A stretch of DNA of 64,000 nt from Polynucleobacter sp. SHI8 (GCF_027944005.1 NZ_AP027204.1:1240001-1304000), one strand, 5' to 3'; positions 32,355 to 43,445 are shown, numbered from the stretch's first letter. A program made the numbers and translations. Notes: generated from the sequence alone by a model not told the origin.

Positions 32355-33191
32355 ATGAAATCAATTTTTAAAGAAGAATCAGATCTGAATGGCATGCGTC
32401 ATGCTGGGAAACTTGCCAGTGAGGTGTTGGATTTTATTACTCCTCAGATTCAAGAAGGCGTCAGTACGGAAACGATTGACCGCTTATGCCATGAATATAT
32501 GCGAGATGTGCAACACACCATCCCTGCACCTCTGAATTACCAACCTCCAGGTTATCCTCCTTTTCCAAAGTCTATTTGCACGTCCGTTAATGATGTGATT
32601 TGTCACGGTATACCAGGGGAAAGAATCTTAAAATCTGGTGATATTGTCAATCTGGACATTACAGTTATTACGCCAGAAGGTTATTACGGCGATACCAGTC
32701 GCATGTTCTTAGTAGGTGACGCGTCGATAATGGCTAACCGCTTATGTCAAATCACCTTTGAATGCATGTGGTTAGGTATTGCACAAGTCAAGCCAGGAAC
32801 TCGCTTAGGAGATATTGGCTATGTGATTCAAACACATGCTGAAAAAGCTGGTTACTCTGTTGTCCGGGAGTATTGTGGTCATGGTATTGGTAAGGTTTTT
32901 CACCAAGATCCCCAAATCTTGCATTATGGAAAACCTGGAACTGGCGATTCCTTAGTGGAAGGAATGACGTTCACGATTGAACCAATGATCAATGCCGGTC
33001 GTCGTGAAATTCGGACAATGCCTGATTTGTGGACTGTAAAAACAAAAGATCGTAGTTTATCTGCGCAATGGGAACATACTGTTCTTGTGACTGCCTCTGG
33101 GGTAGAAGTTTTAACGGTATCAGAACACTCTCCTATTCCACCAGAAATTGTCAGGCCATTGTTTGGCAATACCTTCCCGCCAAGATCATAA
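32355..33191 (+). CDS. map: Methionine aminopeptidase type I
   Basis: Removes the N-terminal Met from nascent proteins; dinuclear metal pita-bread fold. Start at ATG 32355 (278 residues), where family similarity begins (DLNGMRHAGKLASEVL); the frame to a TTG at 32337 would overlap the rpsB promoter. Metal ligands: D in NLDITVITPEGYYGDTSRMF (two Asp), H in CGHGIGKVFHQDP, E in FTIEPMI and E in WEHTVLVT. Divergent from rpsB and 3 bp ahead of glnD. Confidence 0.96.
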   Translation: MKSIFKEESDLNGMRHAGKLASEVLDFITPQIQEGVSTETIDRLCHEYMRDVQHTIPAPLNYQPPGYPPFPKSICTSVNDVICHGIPGERILKSGDIVNLDITVITPEGYYGDTSRMFLVGDASIMANRLCQITFECMWLGIAQVKPGTRLGDIGYVIQTHAEKAGYSVVREYCGHGIGKVFHQDPQILHYGKPGTGDSLVEGMTFTIEPMINAGRREIRTMPDLWTVKTKDRSLSAQWEHTVLVTASGVEVLTVSEHSPIPPEIVRPLFGNTFPPRS

Positions 33192-33194
33192 GCC

Positions 33195-35762
33195 ATGAAT
33201 TATTTTCTCGAAATGAAAACAGAACTCTTCAAGTCTTTTGAAGAAAATCATCAGGTTCATACTTTAACTAAAGGTTTAAGTATCGCCGCTGGTAAAGTTT
33301 TAGAAAAAGCATGGGTTGACTGCGGAATGGATACCTTGCCTGCAGAGGAATCTCCAAGCTTAATTGCAGTAGGAGGGTTTGGTCGTAATGAGTTATTTCC
33401 ATTTTCAGATGTCGATATTCTGCTCTTACTTCAATCCTCTCCAAGCAACACACTCAATTCAGCTCTTACTTTAAAAATTGAGAAATTTATCACCCTTTGT
33501 TGGGATTTAGGTTTAGAAATAGGCTCCTCTGTTCGGAGTATTGATGAATGTATTGAAGAGTCAAGTAAGGATGTAACGGTTCGTACCTCTCTTTTAGAGG
33601 CAAGATTTTTGTTTGGTAATAAAAAATTATTCCAACGATTGATGTCTCAATTTGATGAAATTTTAGATCCCAAAGCCTTCTTTTTAGAAAAACTTTTAGA
33701 ACTTCGTCAACGTCACCAAAAATATCAAAATACACCCTACTCACTTGAACCCAATGTGAAAGAAAGTCCTGGGGGACTAAGAGATATTCAAGTTATTTTG
33801 TGGATGACTAGAGCAGCAAAGTTTGGTCATACATTTCGGGATTTAAATAAAAGAGGCATTATCACGGGTCGTGAAGCAAGTGAATTAGCTAAAAACCATA
33901 AACTTCTTCAAACCATTCGTGCACACATTCATTTAATTAGTCATCGTCGTCAAGATCAACTTGCTTTTGAAATTCAAAATCCTCTATCGGAAAAATTTGG
34001 CCTAGTGAGTACCCCAGAAAAAAGAGCGAGCGAACAAATAATGCGTCGTTATTACTGGGCGGCCAAAGCTGTTACTCAACTCAATGAAGTTCTGATTCAA
34101 AATATTGAGGCACTATTATTTCCTAAAGAAGCGCAAAATATTAGAACTATTTCAGAAAACTTTATTGAACGCCAAGGTCAATTGGATATCATTGATCCAC
34201 TACTATATACCAAAAGACCTGATCAAATTTTGGCAACTTTTGTTGTACTAGCAAATACAACTGGCCTTACTGGGCTCTCCTCACAGGTCCTAAGAGCTCT
34301 ATATAACGCCCGCGAACTCATGGACTCACAGTGGCGCAACAACCCAGTAAACCGTGCACAATTTTTAACGATTATTCAATCGTCTAAAGGGGTTTTTCGG
34401 TCTTTAAACATTATGAATCAAACCAGTGTTTTAGGTCGATATCTTCCGCCGTTTAGAAAAATTGTCGGCCAAATGCAGCATGATTTGTTCCATGTCTACA
34501 CGGTTGATCAGCATATTCTGACGGTTTTAAAAAATGTTCGTCGATTTTTTGTCCCCGAACTGTCTCATGAGTTCCCTTTCTGTAGTGAGTTAGCAGCTAA
34601 CTTTGATAAACCTTGGTTAATTATTCTTGGGGCTTTATTTCATGATATTGCTAAGGGACGTGGCGGTGATCATTCTGATCTCGGTAAAAAGGATGTCAAA
34701 TTATTTGCTTCTCAACATGGTCTTTCAAAAGAAGATACTGAAGTTGTGATTTTTCTTGTGGCTGAACATTTGAGTATGAGTCAAATTGCTCAAAAAATGG
34801 ATATCTCCGATCAAGAGGTTATCGCGATGTTCGCTAAAAAGGTGGGCGACGAGAGACATTTAACTGCTCTTTATTTGCTAACTGTTGCCGATATTCGCGG
34901 TACAAGTCCCAAGGTTTGGAATGCCTGGAAAGGTAAATTATTAGAGGATTTGTATCGTCTTACGCTCAATTATCTCGGTGGAGCGAAGTTTGATACTTCC
35001 TCACAGTTAGAAATCCGTCAGCAAGAAGCCATCGATCAACTTCGGTTTCATGGGCTAGCACAAAATGCTCACCTTGAGCTATGGAAAAAAATTGATGTCG
35101 GATTTTTCTTAAAACACGATGCACAGGATATTGCATGGATAACCAGACATCTCTACCATGTCATCGATTCCAAAATACCTGTCGTACAAGCCCGCTTGTC
35201 ACCTATTGGTGAAGGTTTACAAATTGTCGTTTATGTAAAAGATCAGCCTGATCTTTTTGCCAAAATCTGTTCCTATTTTGATCACAATGGGTTTTCAATT
35301 CAAGATGCGATCATTCATACGACTAGACATGGTTATGCATTAGATACTTTTCAAGTGTCCTATTTACAGGATATTCAAGTATCCGAGTATCGTCCAATCA
35401 TCCAAATGGTAGAACATGAATTGGTTGAAATGCTCAAGAAAGATGGGCCACTGCCCGCGCCTCAAAAAGGCCGTATCTCAAGACAATCGCGCACATTTCC
35501 GATGCAACCAAGGGTTCAGCTCATCCCAGATGAAAAAGGTGATTTATTTATTCTCTCCCTCACAGCAAACGATCGGGCAGGACTTCTTTATAGTATTTCG
35601 AAAATTTTAGCGAGCCATCAAATTTCTTTAAGAAATGCAAAAATTAATACTCTCGGAGAGCGTGTTGAAGATACTTTGTTACTAGATGGTGATAAGCTAA
35701 AACTCAATCCGAAACTTCAAATTCAAATCGAAACTGAGTTGATTGAAGCATTATCTAACTAA
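33195..35762 (+). CDS. glnD: PII uridylyltransferase/uridylyl-removing enzyme
   Basis: Senses glutamine and uridylylates or deuridylylates PII proteins, controlling glutamine synthetase. 855 residues. Nucleotidyltransferase motif GGFGRNE at 60-66 with D72 and D74 (SDVD). HD hydrolase domain with HDIAKGRGGDHSDLG, and two C-terminal ACT domains (LQIVVYVKDQPDLFAKICSYF and FILSLTANDRAGLLYSISKIL). Starts at ATG 33195, with Met7 as an alternative. Convergent with ligA, overlapping by 4 bp. Confidence 0.97.
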   Translation: MNYFLEMKTELFKSFEENHQVHTLTKGLSIAAGKVLEKAWVDCGMDTLPAEESPSLIAVGGFGRNELFPFSDVDILLLLQSSPSNTLNSALTLKIEKFITLCWDLGLEIGSSVRSIDECIEESSKDVTVRTSLLEARFLFGNKKLFQRLMSQFDEILDPKAFFLEKLLELRQRHQKYQNTPYSLEPNVKESPGGLRDIQVILWMTRAAKFGHTFRDLNKRGIITGREASELAKNHKLLQTIRAHIHLISHRRQDQLAFEIQNPLSEKFGLVSTPEKRASEQIMRRYYWAAKAVTQLNEVLIQNIEALLFPKEAQNIRTISENFIERQGQLDIIDPLLYTKRPDQILATFVVLANTTGLTGLSSQVLRALYNARELMDSQWRNNPVNRAQFLTIIQSSKGVFRSLNIMNQTSVLGRYLPPFRKIVGQMQHDLFHVYTVDQHILTVLKNVRRFFVPELSHEFPFCSELAANFDKPWLIILGALFHDIAKGRGGDHSDLGKKDVKLFASQHGLSKEDTEVVIFLVAEHLSMSQIAQKMDISDQEVIAMFAKKVGDERHLTALYLLTVADIRGTSPKVWNAWKGKLLEDLYRLTLNYLGGAKFDTSSQLEIRQQEAIDQLRFHGLAQNAHLELWKKIDVGFFLKHDAQDIAWITRHLYHVIDSKIPVVQARLSPIGEGLQIVVYVKDQPDLFAKICSYFDHNGFSIQDAIIHTTRHGYALDTFQVSYLQDIQVSEYRPIIQMVEHELVEMLKKDGPLPAPQKGRISRQSRTFPMQPRVQLIPDEKGDLFILSLTANDRAGLLYSISKILASHQISLRNAKINTLGERVEDTLLLDGDKLKLNPKLQIQIETELIEALSN

Positions 35763-37777
35763 AGTTCTATAGCTAAAAGCTTTAAAAATTCAGATTCATC
35801 GATAATAGTAATACCTAATGTTTGAGCTTTATCTAATTTACTGCCTGCGTCTGTGCCTGCGAGTAAAAAGTCTGTTTTACTAGAAACAGAACCTGAAACT
35901 TTTGCACCAGCTCGCTCAAGAAGTTCTTTTGCTTGGTCTCTTGAGAGTGTAGCTAAAGTCCCTGTAATCACAACCGTTTTGCCAATAAATGCAGTCACTT
36001 TTATTTCTTCAGAAGCTTTTTCGATTGGGTTAATTCCACAAACCATCAATTGCTCAATGACCTCGATATTATGTTCCTGAGATAAGAAATCTCGAATCGA
36101 CTGTGCAACAACAGGACCAACGTCTCTCACCTTCAACAAGGCTTCGTCATCAGACAAAATAAATGCGTTTAAAGATCCGAAATGTTTGGCTAAATCTTTT
36201 GCTGTTGTTTCACCAACGTGTCTAATACCAAGGGCAAAGATCACTCGTGCCAAAGAGCATTGTTTCGACTCTTCAATAGCTATCAATAAATTAGAAGCTA
36301 ATTTTTCACCCATCCTATTTAAGCGTAATAAAGCATTCAAACCTAAGCGATATAAGTCAGAAGGATTTCTAATTAACTGTTCAGAAATTAACTGTTCAAT
36401 TATTTTTTCGCCAAGGCCATCAATATTCATTGCGCGACGGTGCGCAAAATGAATGATGGATTGAAGTTTTTGAGCATTACAAAATAATCCACCTGTACAT
36501 CTAGCGATTGCTTCACCGGGTAGCTTTCTAATTTGTGAATTACAAATAGGACAATGCGTTGGCATACGAAATACCTCGGCATCTATCGGCCGTTTTTCTT
36601 GAACGACCATCACAACTTCAGGGATCACATCCCCAGCTCTTCTAACGACCACGGTATCGCCAATACGAACATCTTTTCGAATAATTTCATCCTCATTGTG
36701 TAAGGTAGCATTGGTCAAAGTGACGCCACCAACAAGGACTGGTTCAAGACGCGCTACAGGAGTAATGGCTCCCGTTCTACCAACTTGAACTTCAATGGCT
36801 AAAACTCTTGTAAATGCCTCTTGCGGAGGAAATTTATGCGCAATAGCAAATCTTGGTGCACGCGATACATAACCTAATTGTTGTTGTAAACGATATGCAT
36901 TTACTTTATAGACAACACCATCAATATCAAAAGGTAATTGTTCACGACGACTTTCAATATTCTGGAAAAATTGCATTAATTCTGAATAACCATATGCAAT
37001 CAATCGATCTTCACAAACCGGTAAACCCATAGCAATCATTTGATCCATTAAGTCTGAATGTCGTTCAGGCAACCATCGATCAGGAATAAGTTCCCCTATT
37101 CCATAAGCATAAAACGAGAGCGATCTTTGGGCAGTAACCTTAGAATCAAGCTGCCTTAAACTGCCTGCCGCAGCATTTCTGGGATTGGCAAACTCTTTTT
37201 CGCCTAGATTTCTTTGATCTTCATTTAACTGACGAAAATTTTCATGTGTCATAAAGACTTCACCACGAATTTCAATTCTTTGTGGCAGATTCGTCCCGAT
37301 TAAACGCTGCGGGATTTGTGAAATTGTCTTGATATTATCGGTCACGTTTTCGCCTACAGCACCATCCCCGCGTGTCGCAGCTCTTACTAAAAAAGAGTTT
37401 TCATAGAGTAAAGAAATAGCTAAGCCATCAAATTTAAGTTCACAAGCGTACTCAACTGAAGATAACTCTAAACTCTCTCGACAACGCTTATCAAATGCAA
37501 TTAATTCAGTTTCTGTCAGTGCGTTATTAAGGGATAACATGGGGCTGCCATGCACAACCTCGGAAAATACTTGGTTGGCATAGCCACTGACTTTCTGTGT
37601 CGGGGAATCAATGGTTATCCATTCTGGATGATTTTTTTCAATCGCTTGTAACTCGCGAAACAATTCATCATACTGAGCATCCGAAATCAACGGACTATCA
37701 TTTAAGTAATACGCCTGATCAAATTGAGCTATCTGCTCTTTCAGCCAAGCATAGCGTTGGTCGAGTTGCTCTGCCAT
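35759..37777 (-). CDS. ligA: NAD-dependent DNA ligase
   Basis: Seals nicks in replication and repair. 672 residues. Domain Ia (YYLNDSPLISDAQYDELF), adenylation domain with K115 in CELKFDGLA, OB fold, Cys4 zinc finger (CPICNSQIRK...ARCTGGLFCNAQ), helix-hairpin-helix repeats and C-terminal BRCT domain (FIGKTVVITGTL...). Last gene of the smc-zipA-ligA operon, 6 bp after zipA. Confidence 0.98.
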   Translation of the reverse strand: MAEQLDQRYAWLKEQIAQFDQAYYLNDSPLISDAQYDELFRELQAIEKNHPEWITIDSPTQKVSGYANQVFSEVVHGSPMLSLNNALTETELIAFDKRCRESLELSSVEYACELKFDGLAISLLYENSFLVRAATRGDGAVGENVTDNIKTISQIPQRLIGTNLPQRIEIRGEVFMTHENFRQLNEDQRNLGEKEFANPRNAAAGSLRQLDSKVTAQRSLSFYAYGIGELIPDRWLPERHSDLMDQMIAMGLPVCEDRLIAYGYSELMQFFQNIESRREQLPFDIDGVVYKVNAYRLQQQLGYVSRAPRFAIAHKFPPQEAFTRVLAIEVQVGRTGAITPVARLEPVLVGGVTLTNATLHNEDEIIRKDVRIGDTVVVRRAGDVIPEVVMVVQEKRPIDAEVFRMPTHCPICNSQIRKLPGEAIARCTGGLFCNAQKLQSIIHFAHRRAMNIDGLGEKIIEQLISEQLIRNPSDLYRLGLNALLRLNRMGEKLASNLLIAIEESKQCSLARVIFALGIRHVGETTAKDLAKHFGSLNAFILSDDEALLKVRDVGPVVAQSIRDFLSQEHNIEVIEQLMVCGINPIEKASEEIKVTAFIGKTVVITGTLATLSRDQAKELLERAGAKVSGSVSSKTDFLLAGTDAGSKLDKAQTLGITIIDESEFLKLLAIEL

Positions 37778-37783
37778 GCAAAT

Positions 37784-38959
37784 TTAACTAAATAATCTTG
37801 CCGCAGATGAAGATCCTGCGGGTATCTGACGTTCTTCCATCAACGCGTAAATCGGCTCAAGTTGCGCCACAATCAGATCAATCGAACTTAACTCTAAGAC
37901 TTGACCATTATCGTCTAATACCCGTCCATCAAGCTCTTGCGCAATCAATTTTGAAGTCTCTAGCATCTTAGAAAACGGATGAAGTTCTTGAGGAACTAAA
38001 GGTACATCTAAGGCGAATAAAACACTTTTAACACGAATTGTTTGTAAATCATCAGTCAAGAGGTTTACGCCAGGTATTTGGGCCTTAAAGAGAATCCTAT
38101 TCTGTATGAAATAATTAAAAAATAAACCATCTCTTGATAGTGAAAAACCATTTTTGATTAAAACCGCATCGACATCTTTGGTTGACCAACTAATCATGTT
38201 AGGCACTATATTAAAACTCAACTGAATATCAGACTGAACTGCAAATTGATCTAAATCCTGAGCTTGAGATAAAACCTGAGGTATTGGGGGTAAATCAATT
38301 TCGGCATCGACATCCTGGGCTAATTGAGAGGCAAACCCTAAAAATTCTGCTAAATCTTCTTTACTGATTGGTCCACGGCGATTAGCTAATTGAATACTTA
38401 GCTGTAATTCACGATACTCATGATCTGCTTGTATCAACTCCCAAGTTTGATGCGCGTCATTTTCACATAAACCTTCACATGCAATACGATATGTTGGGTT
38501 GACTGGAGAGTTGGACATTTTCTCGATAACTTCCTGCCCATGAATCAATAATGAAAATTTAAGCGCAACAACACAGTCAATATTCGGATCCATACGGGTA
38601 CTGTATTGCTCCGCAGAATTTGCGTCTTCATTCAAAGGCGCTGCAGAAATACTGTCAACAGTTGAACTACCTAAATTTTGTGGCGTGGCTTGGGTATTGT
38701 CTGAAGGTGCTTCACCTATTTGCTGATCAACATCAGAAGATGCAGGGCCAAAATGAGGTTCAATCATCTTTTCAGAATTTACAGACTCTTGTAAAGCAGC
38801 CTGAGCAAAGTTGCTCATCATGCGCTTTTTGAGTCGTTGGGTACGTAAAACATTGTTAATGATCAAGGCAAGCACAATTAAAACACTAACTATAAGTAGT
38901 GCTTTTTGTAAATCTAACTGTTCTATTAATTGCAATACACTTTCAGGCATTTTATTCAC
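37784..38959 (-). CDS. zipA: ZipA-like cell division protein
   Basis: 391-residue protein with a single N-terminal membrane segment (about 18-38, ALLIVSVLIVLALIINNVL), a Gln/Ser/Pro-rich acidic linker to about 125, and a C-terminal ZipA FtsZ-binding-like domain (DVPLVPQELHPFSKMLETSKLIAQELDGRVLDDNGQ). The overall sequence is divergent from enterobacterial ZipA, but the topology and the smc-zipA-ligA order fit. Probable anchor of FtsZ rings at the inner membrane. The start overlaps smc by 8 bp; Met4 is an alternative. Confidence 0.85.
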   Translation of the reverse strand: MNKMPESVLQLIEQLDLQKALLIVSVLIVLALIINNVLRTQRLKKRMMSNFAQAALQESVNSEKMIEPHFGPASSDVDQQIGEAPSDNTQATPQNLGSSTVDSISAAPLNEDANSAEQYSTRMDPNIDCVVALKFSLLIHGQEVIEKMSNSPVNPTYRIACEGLCENDAHQTWELIQADHEYRELQLSIQLANRRGPISKEDLAEFLGFASQLAQDVDAEIDLPPIPQVLSQAQDLDQFAVQSDIQLSFNIVPNMISWSTKDVDAVLIKNGFSLSRDGLFFNYFIQNRILFKAQIPGVNLLTDDLQTIRVKSVLFALDVPLVPQELHPFSKMLETSKLIAQELDGRVLDDNGQVLELSSIDLIVAQLEPIYALMEERQIPAGSSSAARLFS

Positions 38960-41900
38960 TCTGGGTCAATGCAGTGGCAGCTTGTAAATCTACAGCAACA
39001 ACTCTAGATACACCTTGCTCTTGCATCGTAACACCAATCAATTGATTCGCAATTTCCATTGTTATTTTGTTGTGTGAAATAAACAAAAATTGTGTTTTTT
39101 GCGACATTTTGGCAACAATGTCTGAGTACCTTGCCGTATTTGCATCATCTAGCGGTGCATCAACTTCATCTAATAAACAAAATGGGGCTGGATTTAATTG
39201 AAATAGTGAAAATACAAGAGCAATTGCTGTAAGTGCCTTTTCTCCGCCAGATAGCAAATGAATCGTTGTATTTTTCTTGCCAGGTGGCTGGGCCATCACT
39301 TGGACGCCTGAATCCAAGATTTCTTCGCCTGTCATTACTAGCTTAGCATTACCACCACCAAATAAGGCTGGGAAAATTTCAGAGAAATGCTGATTCACTT
39401 GATCAAAGGTATCTTGCAAGAGACTTCTTGTTTCTGAATCAATTCGCATAATGGCATCCGTTAAAGTGCTCATTGCTTCATTTAAGTCAGCCATCTGAGC
39501 ATCTAAGAAACCTTTTCTTTCACTCGATGCCTTTAACTCGTCCAAAGCAGCCATATTGACTGGACCTAGGGCTTGAATCTGATTTTGTAATTGATTTACT
39601 TGTGTCTGCAATTGCGACACACGATGCTCGGATGTTATTTTTGCTTTGACACTCTCTATGTCAGCATTCTGTTCCTTGAGTAAGGTGTTAAATTGCTCAA
39701 CGGTGAGTCTAGATGCTTGTTCCTTTAATTGAGCAGCGGTGATTTTTTCACGTATCGGTTCAATAAATTTTTCTAGGCCCATACGATTTTCATCTGTAGA
39801 CTTAATTTCGAATACTAACGCATCAAAAATAGTTCTTGCTTGTGCAAGGGCATGCTCCTTGTCTGAGCGAAAACTTAATTGTTCCTGGAGTTGTTCTTGT
39901 AATGAGGCATCGGAAAATTGTTCTAAATCTTGATGAATACTTAGCTCTGAGTTTTTAATTTGCTCAATCTGTTCAGAGGACATCTTCATTTCATTATTTA
40001 AATCATTCTGTCTCTGAAGAAGTGTTCTTAATTCATAAGAAGCCTCTTGAGCTTTGGATACTAAACTTTGATGATGTTTAAGAGCGCTATCTCGTGCTTT
40101 TTGTAATTCTTGATGATCAACTTGAGACTTTTCAAAATGAGTTCGGGACTCAATGATTTCTAGTTCAAGCTGATGAATATCAGCCGTGCTGTTCGTTAAG
40201 GTAGCTTTTAAATGAGTAATCGATTGTTCTGTTTCAGCAATATCATTATTTACTTGATTTGCTTTATTGGCATACTCTTGCTCAGCTTGCTTGAGTTGCA
40301 AAGTTTCCATTTCAAAGCGATGCGCATCTTTAACTGTTTGTTCAGCAGCTAATCGATCATTAATTGCTTGTTGATGGGTTATCTGATATTGCGATTGCAT
40401 TTTAGAGTGTTCACTTTGACACTCATCCAGAATAATCTGCTCAGATTTAATTTGTAATTCTAAACTTTCAATTTCTTTAGCTCTGGCGATTAAACCGGAC
40501 TGTTCATTATCTTGGGCGTACAACTGAATACCAACTCGAGAAATAATGTGGCCTGACTTCGCAACAAATACTCCCCCCACTGGTAAATCATGTCTTCTCG
40601 ATAAACCATCAGCTACAGAGTCGATGACAAACACATTAACCAGCCACTCTTGTAATACGCCAGCTAGTGCTAAATCTTTCACCACAATTCGACTAAATAA
40701 AGGCGTTAAATTACTAACACTCGCCTGTTTTGACATGGCTTGATTAGCCGATGTCTCAAACCAAGCAACTCGGCCAGGCGGAATCATTTCAACGAACTTG
40801 ACTGCATCGTTTAAATCGCTTGATTGGATTGCCCCAGTTCTTTCTCTTAAGATAGATTCAACTGCGGATTCCCATCCATTTTCAACTTGAATTTTTTGCC
40901 ATAATCTTGGTAGATCATGCAATTGATGCTGCTCTAACCAAGGGCGTAATTTACCTTGAGACTGAACGCGTTCTTGGATACCTTTTAAAGCTGACAGTTT
41001 TGCTTGAGTTTGGCTAACCAATTGATTTGCCTGCTGAAGTGCTTGTTGGGACTCCTGTCTTGCTTTATCAGCTAATGGAACCGCCTGCTCAGAAGCTTGT
41101 AATTTAATCTGTGCTTCATCTCTTTTCTTTAAAGCACTTTGACTACGATCAATTGCAGTGTTTAAAGCTTCTTCATTCGGTTTGATCAGTTTTTCAAAAT
41201 CAATTTGTAAACGCACCAAGCGTTGCTCTGCTTGTTCAACCTGAGAACTAATCCCCTGAATAGATGCTTTTTTACTAACAACTTGCTTATCTAATTCGTT
41301 AAAGGTATTTCTCAATTGGTTCACAAGTTGCTCGGATGACAACCAACAATCATCTAGGTCAGGTAATCCTGCCTCATGTTGTTTAACATCAGCCTGACAC
41401 ATCTCGTCTAGGTCTTGAGCCTGCTCAATTTCAACCTGAATTTTACTTTGCTGTTCAGAGGCCAGGTCATATTGGGCTTGCCAGCGTAATAGTTGAGTTT
41501 GTAAACTTTGTAATTGATTCTCTAAGCGCTGTTTTGAGTCATTGGCAAATTTAATTTCAGACTCAATTCTGGATATCTGGGCGTTCACCTCGTATAAATC
41601 GCCTTGTGCTTGAGAAACATTATTCTGTAGTTCATATTGCTGATTACGTTTTATCTCTAGATCAGATTCGATAGACCTGACCGATGCAATCTTTTCCTCT
41701 AAATCAACTTGGGCTTGACGAATGATTTGTTGTTGTTGCTGCTGAATCTGCTCGCCTTCAATATATCTCATAACCCACAACATTTGCTGCTGCTCATGCA
41801 TGGTTTGTTGAAATTCTGTATATTTTTGGGCAACTTCTGCTTGAGACTCTAATTTAATTAATTGAGCATCTAATTCCCGCAAAATATCTTGTACACGTGT

Positions 41901-42473
41901 CAGATTTTCTTGGGTATCTTCTAGACGAGCTTCAGTCTCCTTACGTCGTTCTTTGTATTTTGAAACGCCCGCAGCTTCTTCTAAAAAGACACGCAATTCT
42001 TCAGGCTTTGATTCAATAATTCTTGAAATCGTTCCTTGACCAATAATGGCATAGGCCCTAGGACCAAGACCAGTTCCCAAGAACATATCTTGTATATCTT
42101 TACGACGAACAACTTGCTGATTAATTAAATAATTTGAGGCGCCGTCTCTCGTTAAGACACGTTTGACAGAAATTTCACCAAATTGAGCCCACTGACCTTG
42201 TGCACGGCCGTCGGTATTATCAAAGACTAATTCAACACTCGCCCTACCTGCTGGCTTTCGTAATCCTGAACCATTAAAAATGACGTCTTGCATCGACTCT
42301 CCGCGCAATTCACTTGCACGTGATTCACCAAGCACCCATCTTACAGCGTCGATAATATTAGATTTTCCGCACCCATTTGGTCCCACAACACCAATAAGTT
42401 GGCCTGGTAATTCAAAGTTGGTCGGGTCAACGAAGGATTTAAAACCTGCTAGTTTGATTGATTTCAGTCTCAC
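38952..42473 (-). CDS. smc: Chromosome partition protein SMC
   Basis: Condenses and segregates the chromosome. 1173 residues. Walker A GPNGCGKSNI at 31-40, long coiled-coil arms very rich in Gln, a hinge around 510-650, then ABC signature LSGGEKAL and Walker B FCLLDEVDAPLDDANTARY at the C-terminus. The scpA/scpB partners are not in this window. First of three minus-strand genes, divergent from dapD. Confidence 0.97.
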   Translation of the reverse strand: MRLKSIKLAGFKSFVDPTNFELPGQLIGVVGPNGCGKSNIIDAVRWVLGESRASELRGESMQDVIFNGSGLRKPAGRASVELVFDNTDGRAQGQWAQFGEISVKRVLTRDGASNYLINQQVVRRKDIQDMFLGTGLGPRAYAIIGQGTISRIIESKPEELRVFLEEAAGVSKYKERRKETEARLEDTQENLTRVQDILRELDAQLIKLESQAEVAQKYTEFQQTMHEQQQMLWVMRYIEGEQIQQQQQQIIRQAQVDLEEKIASVRSIESDLEIKRNQQYELQNNVSQAQGDLYEVNAQISRIESEIKFANDSKQRLENQLQSLQTQLLRWQAQYDLASEQQSKIQVEIEQAQDLDEMCQADVKQHEAGLPDLDDCWLSSEQLVNQLRNTFNELDKQVVSKKASIQGISSQVEQAEQRLVRLQIDFEKLIKPNEEALNTAIDRSQSALKKRDEAQIKLQASEQAVPLADKARQESQQALQQANQLVSQTQAKLSALKGIQERVQSQGKLRPWLEQHQLHDLPRLWQKIQVENGWESAVESILRERTGAIQSSDLNDAVKFVEMIPPGRVAWFETSANQAMSKQASVSNLTPLFSRIVVKDLALAGVLQEWLVNVFVIDSVADGLSRRHDLPVGGVFVAKSGHIISRVGIQLYAQDNEQSGLIARAKEIESLELQIKSEQIILDECQSEHSKMQSQYQITHQQAINDRLAAEQTVKDAHRFEMETLQLKQAEQEYANKANQVNNDIAETEQSITHLKATLTNSTADIHQLELEIIESRTHFEKSQVDHQELQKARDSALKHHQSLVSKAQEASYELRTLLQRQNDLNNEMKMSSEQIEQIKNSELSIHQDLEQFSDASLQEQLQEQLSFRSDKEHALAQARTIFDALVFEIKSTDENRMGLEKFIEPIREKITAAQLKEQASRLTVEQFNTLLKEQNADIESVKAKITSEHRVSQLQTQVNQLQNQIQALGPVNMAALDELKASSERKGFLDAQMADLNEAMSTLTDAIMRIDSETRSLLQDTFDQVNQHFSEIFPALFGGGNAKLVMTGEEILDSGVQVMAQPPGKKNTTIHLLSGGEKALTAIALVFSLFQLNPAPFCLLDEVDAPLDDANTARYSDIVAKMSQKTQFLFISHNKITMEIANQLIGVTMQEQGVSRVVAVDLQAATALTQSE

Positions 42474-42605
42474 AACGTTTTACATTTTTCACCGTTAAAA
42501 CATGATGATATCAATTTTTGTAATTGAATCTGTGTTTTTACAACATTTGCCAACAAAGATATAAAATAAACACATTAAATTGCCCTAACCTCTGAAAACT
42601 CCTAT

Positions 42606-43445
42606 ATGACAAACACAAACAAAGATCAACTTCAATCAATTATTGACCAAGCTTGGGATAACCGTGCTCAAATTTCGAATCAAAACGCCTCACCCGAATT
42701 ACGCGCAAGTGTTGCCGAAGTAATTGAAGGGCTTAATCATGGGGAAATTCGTGTAGCTTCAAGGGAGTCCGTTGGTGTTTGGACTGTTCATCAATGGGTT
42801 AAAAAGGCTGTTTTACTCTCATTCAAACTCCAAGATAATGCATTAATGAGCGCTGGAGGTTACACGCAATTCTTTGATAAAGTACCCTCCAAGTTTGAAA
42901 AATATACGCAAGAAGATTTTGTTAAAGGTGGTTTTCGCGTAGTACCACCTGCTGTTGCAAGACGTGGTTCATTTATCGGAAAAAATGTTGTTTTGATGCC
43001 CTCCTACGTCAATATTGGCGCTTATGTCGATGAAGGAAGTATGGTCGATACTTGGGCAACGGTTGGTTCTTGTGCTCAAATAGGCAAAAATGTTCATTTA
43101 TCAGGCGGTGTTGGTATTGGTGGGGTTTTGGAGCCAGTTCAAGCTGGTCCAGTCATTATCGAAGATAACTGCTTTATTGGCGCACGTTCTGAGGTCGTTG
43201 AGGGTGTAGTAATCGAAGAAAATAGTGTTTTATCAATGGGTGTTTATATTGGTCAAAGTACAAAAATATATGACCGTGAAACGGGTGAGGTTCATTATGG
43301 TCGCGTTCCTGCAGGCTCTGTGGTAGTTCCTGGATCTTTGCCCTCTAGTGATGGTAAATATAGTCTTTATGCTGCCATCATTGTTAAAAAAGTCGATGCT
43401 CAAACGAGAGCCAAAACAGCTATTAATGAACTTTTAAGAGATTGA
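42606..43445 (+). CDS. dapD: Tetrahydrodipicolinate N-succinyltransferase
   Basis: Succinylase branch of lysine and meso-diaminopimelate synthesis. 279 residues. N-terminal helical domain, left-handed beta-helix (VARRGSFIGKNVVLMPSYVNIGAYVDEGSMVDTWATVGSCAQIGKNVHLSGG), and active-site Asp in MVDTW. It works in one pathway with dapE, two genes downstream. Confidence 0.98.
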   Translation: MTNTNKDQLQSIIDQAWDNRAQISNQNASPELRASVAEVIEGLNHGEIRVASRESVGVWTVHQWVKKAVLLSFKLQDNALMSAGGYTQFFDKVPSKFEKYTQEDFVKGGFRVVPPAVARRGSFIGKNVVLMPSYVNIGAYVDEGSMVDTWATVGSCAQIGKNVHLSGGVGIGGVLEPVQAGPVIIEDNCFIGARSEVVEGVVIEENSVLSMGVYIGQSTKIYDRETGEVHYGRVPAGSVVVPGSLPSSDGKYSLYAAIIVKKVDAQTRAKTAINELLRD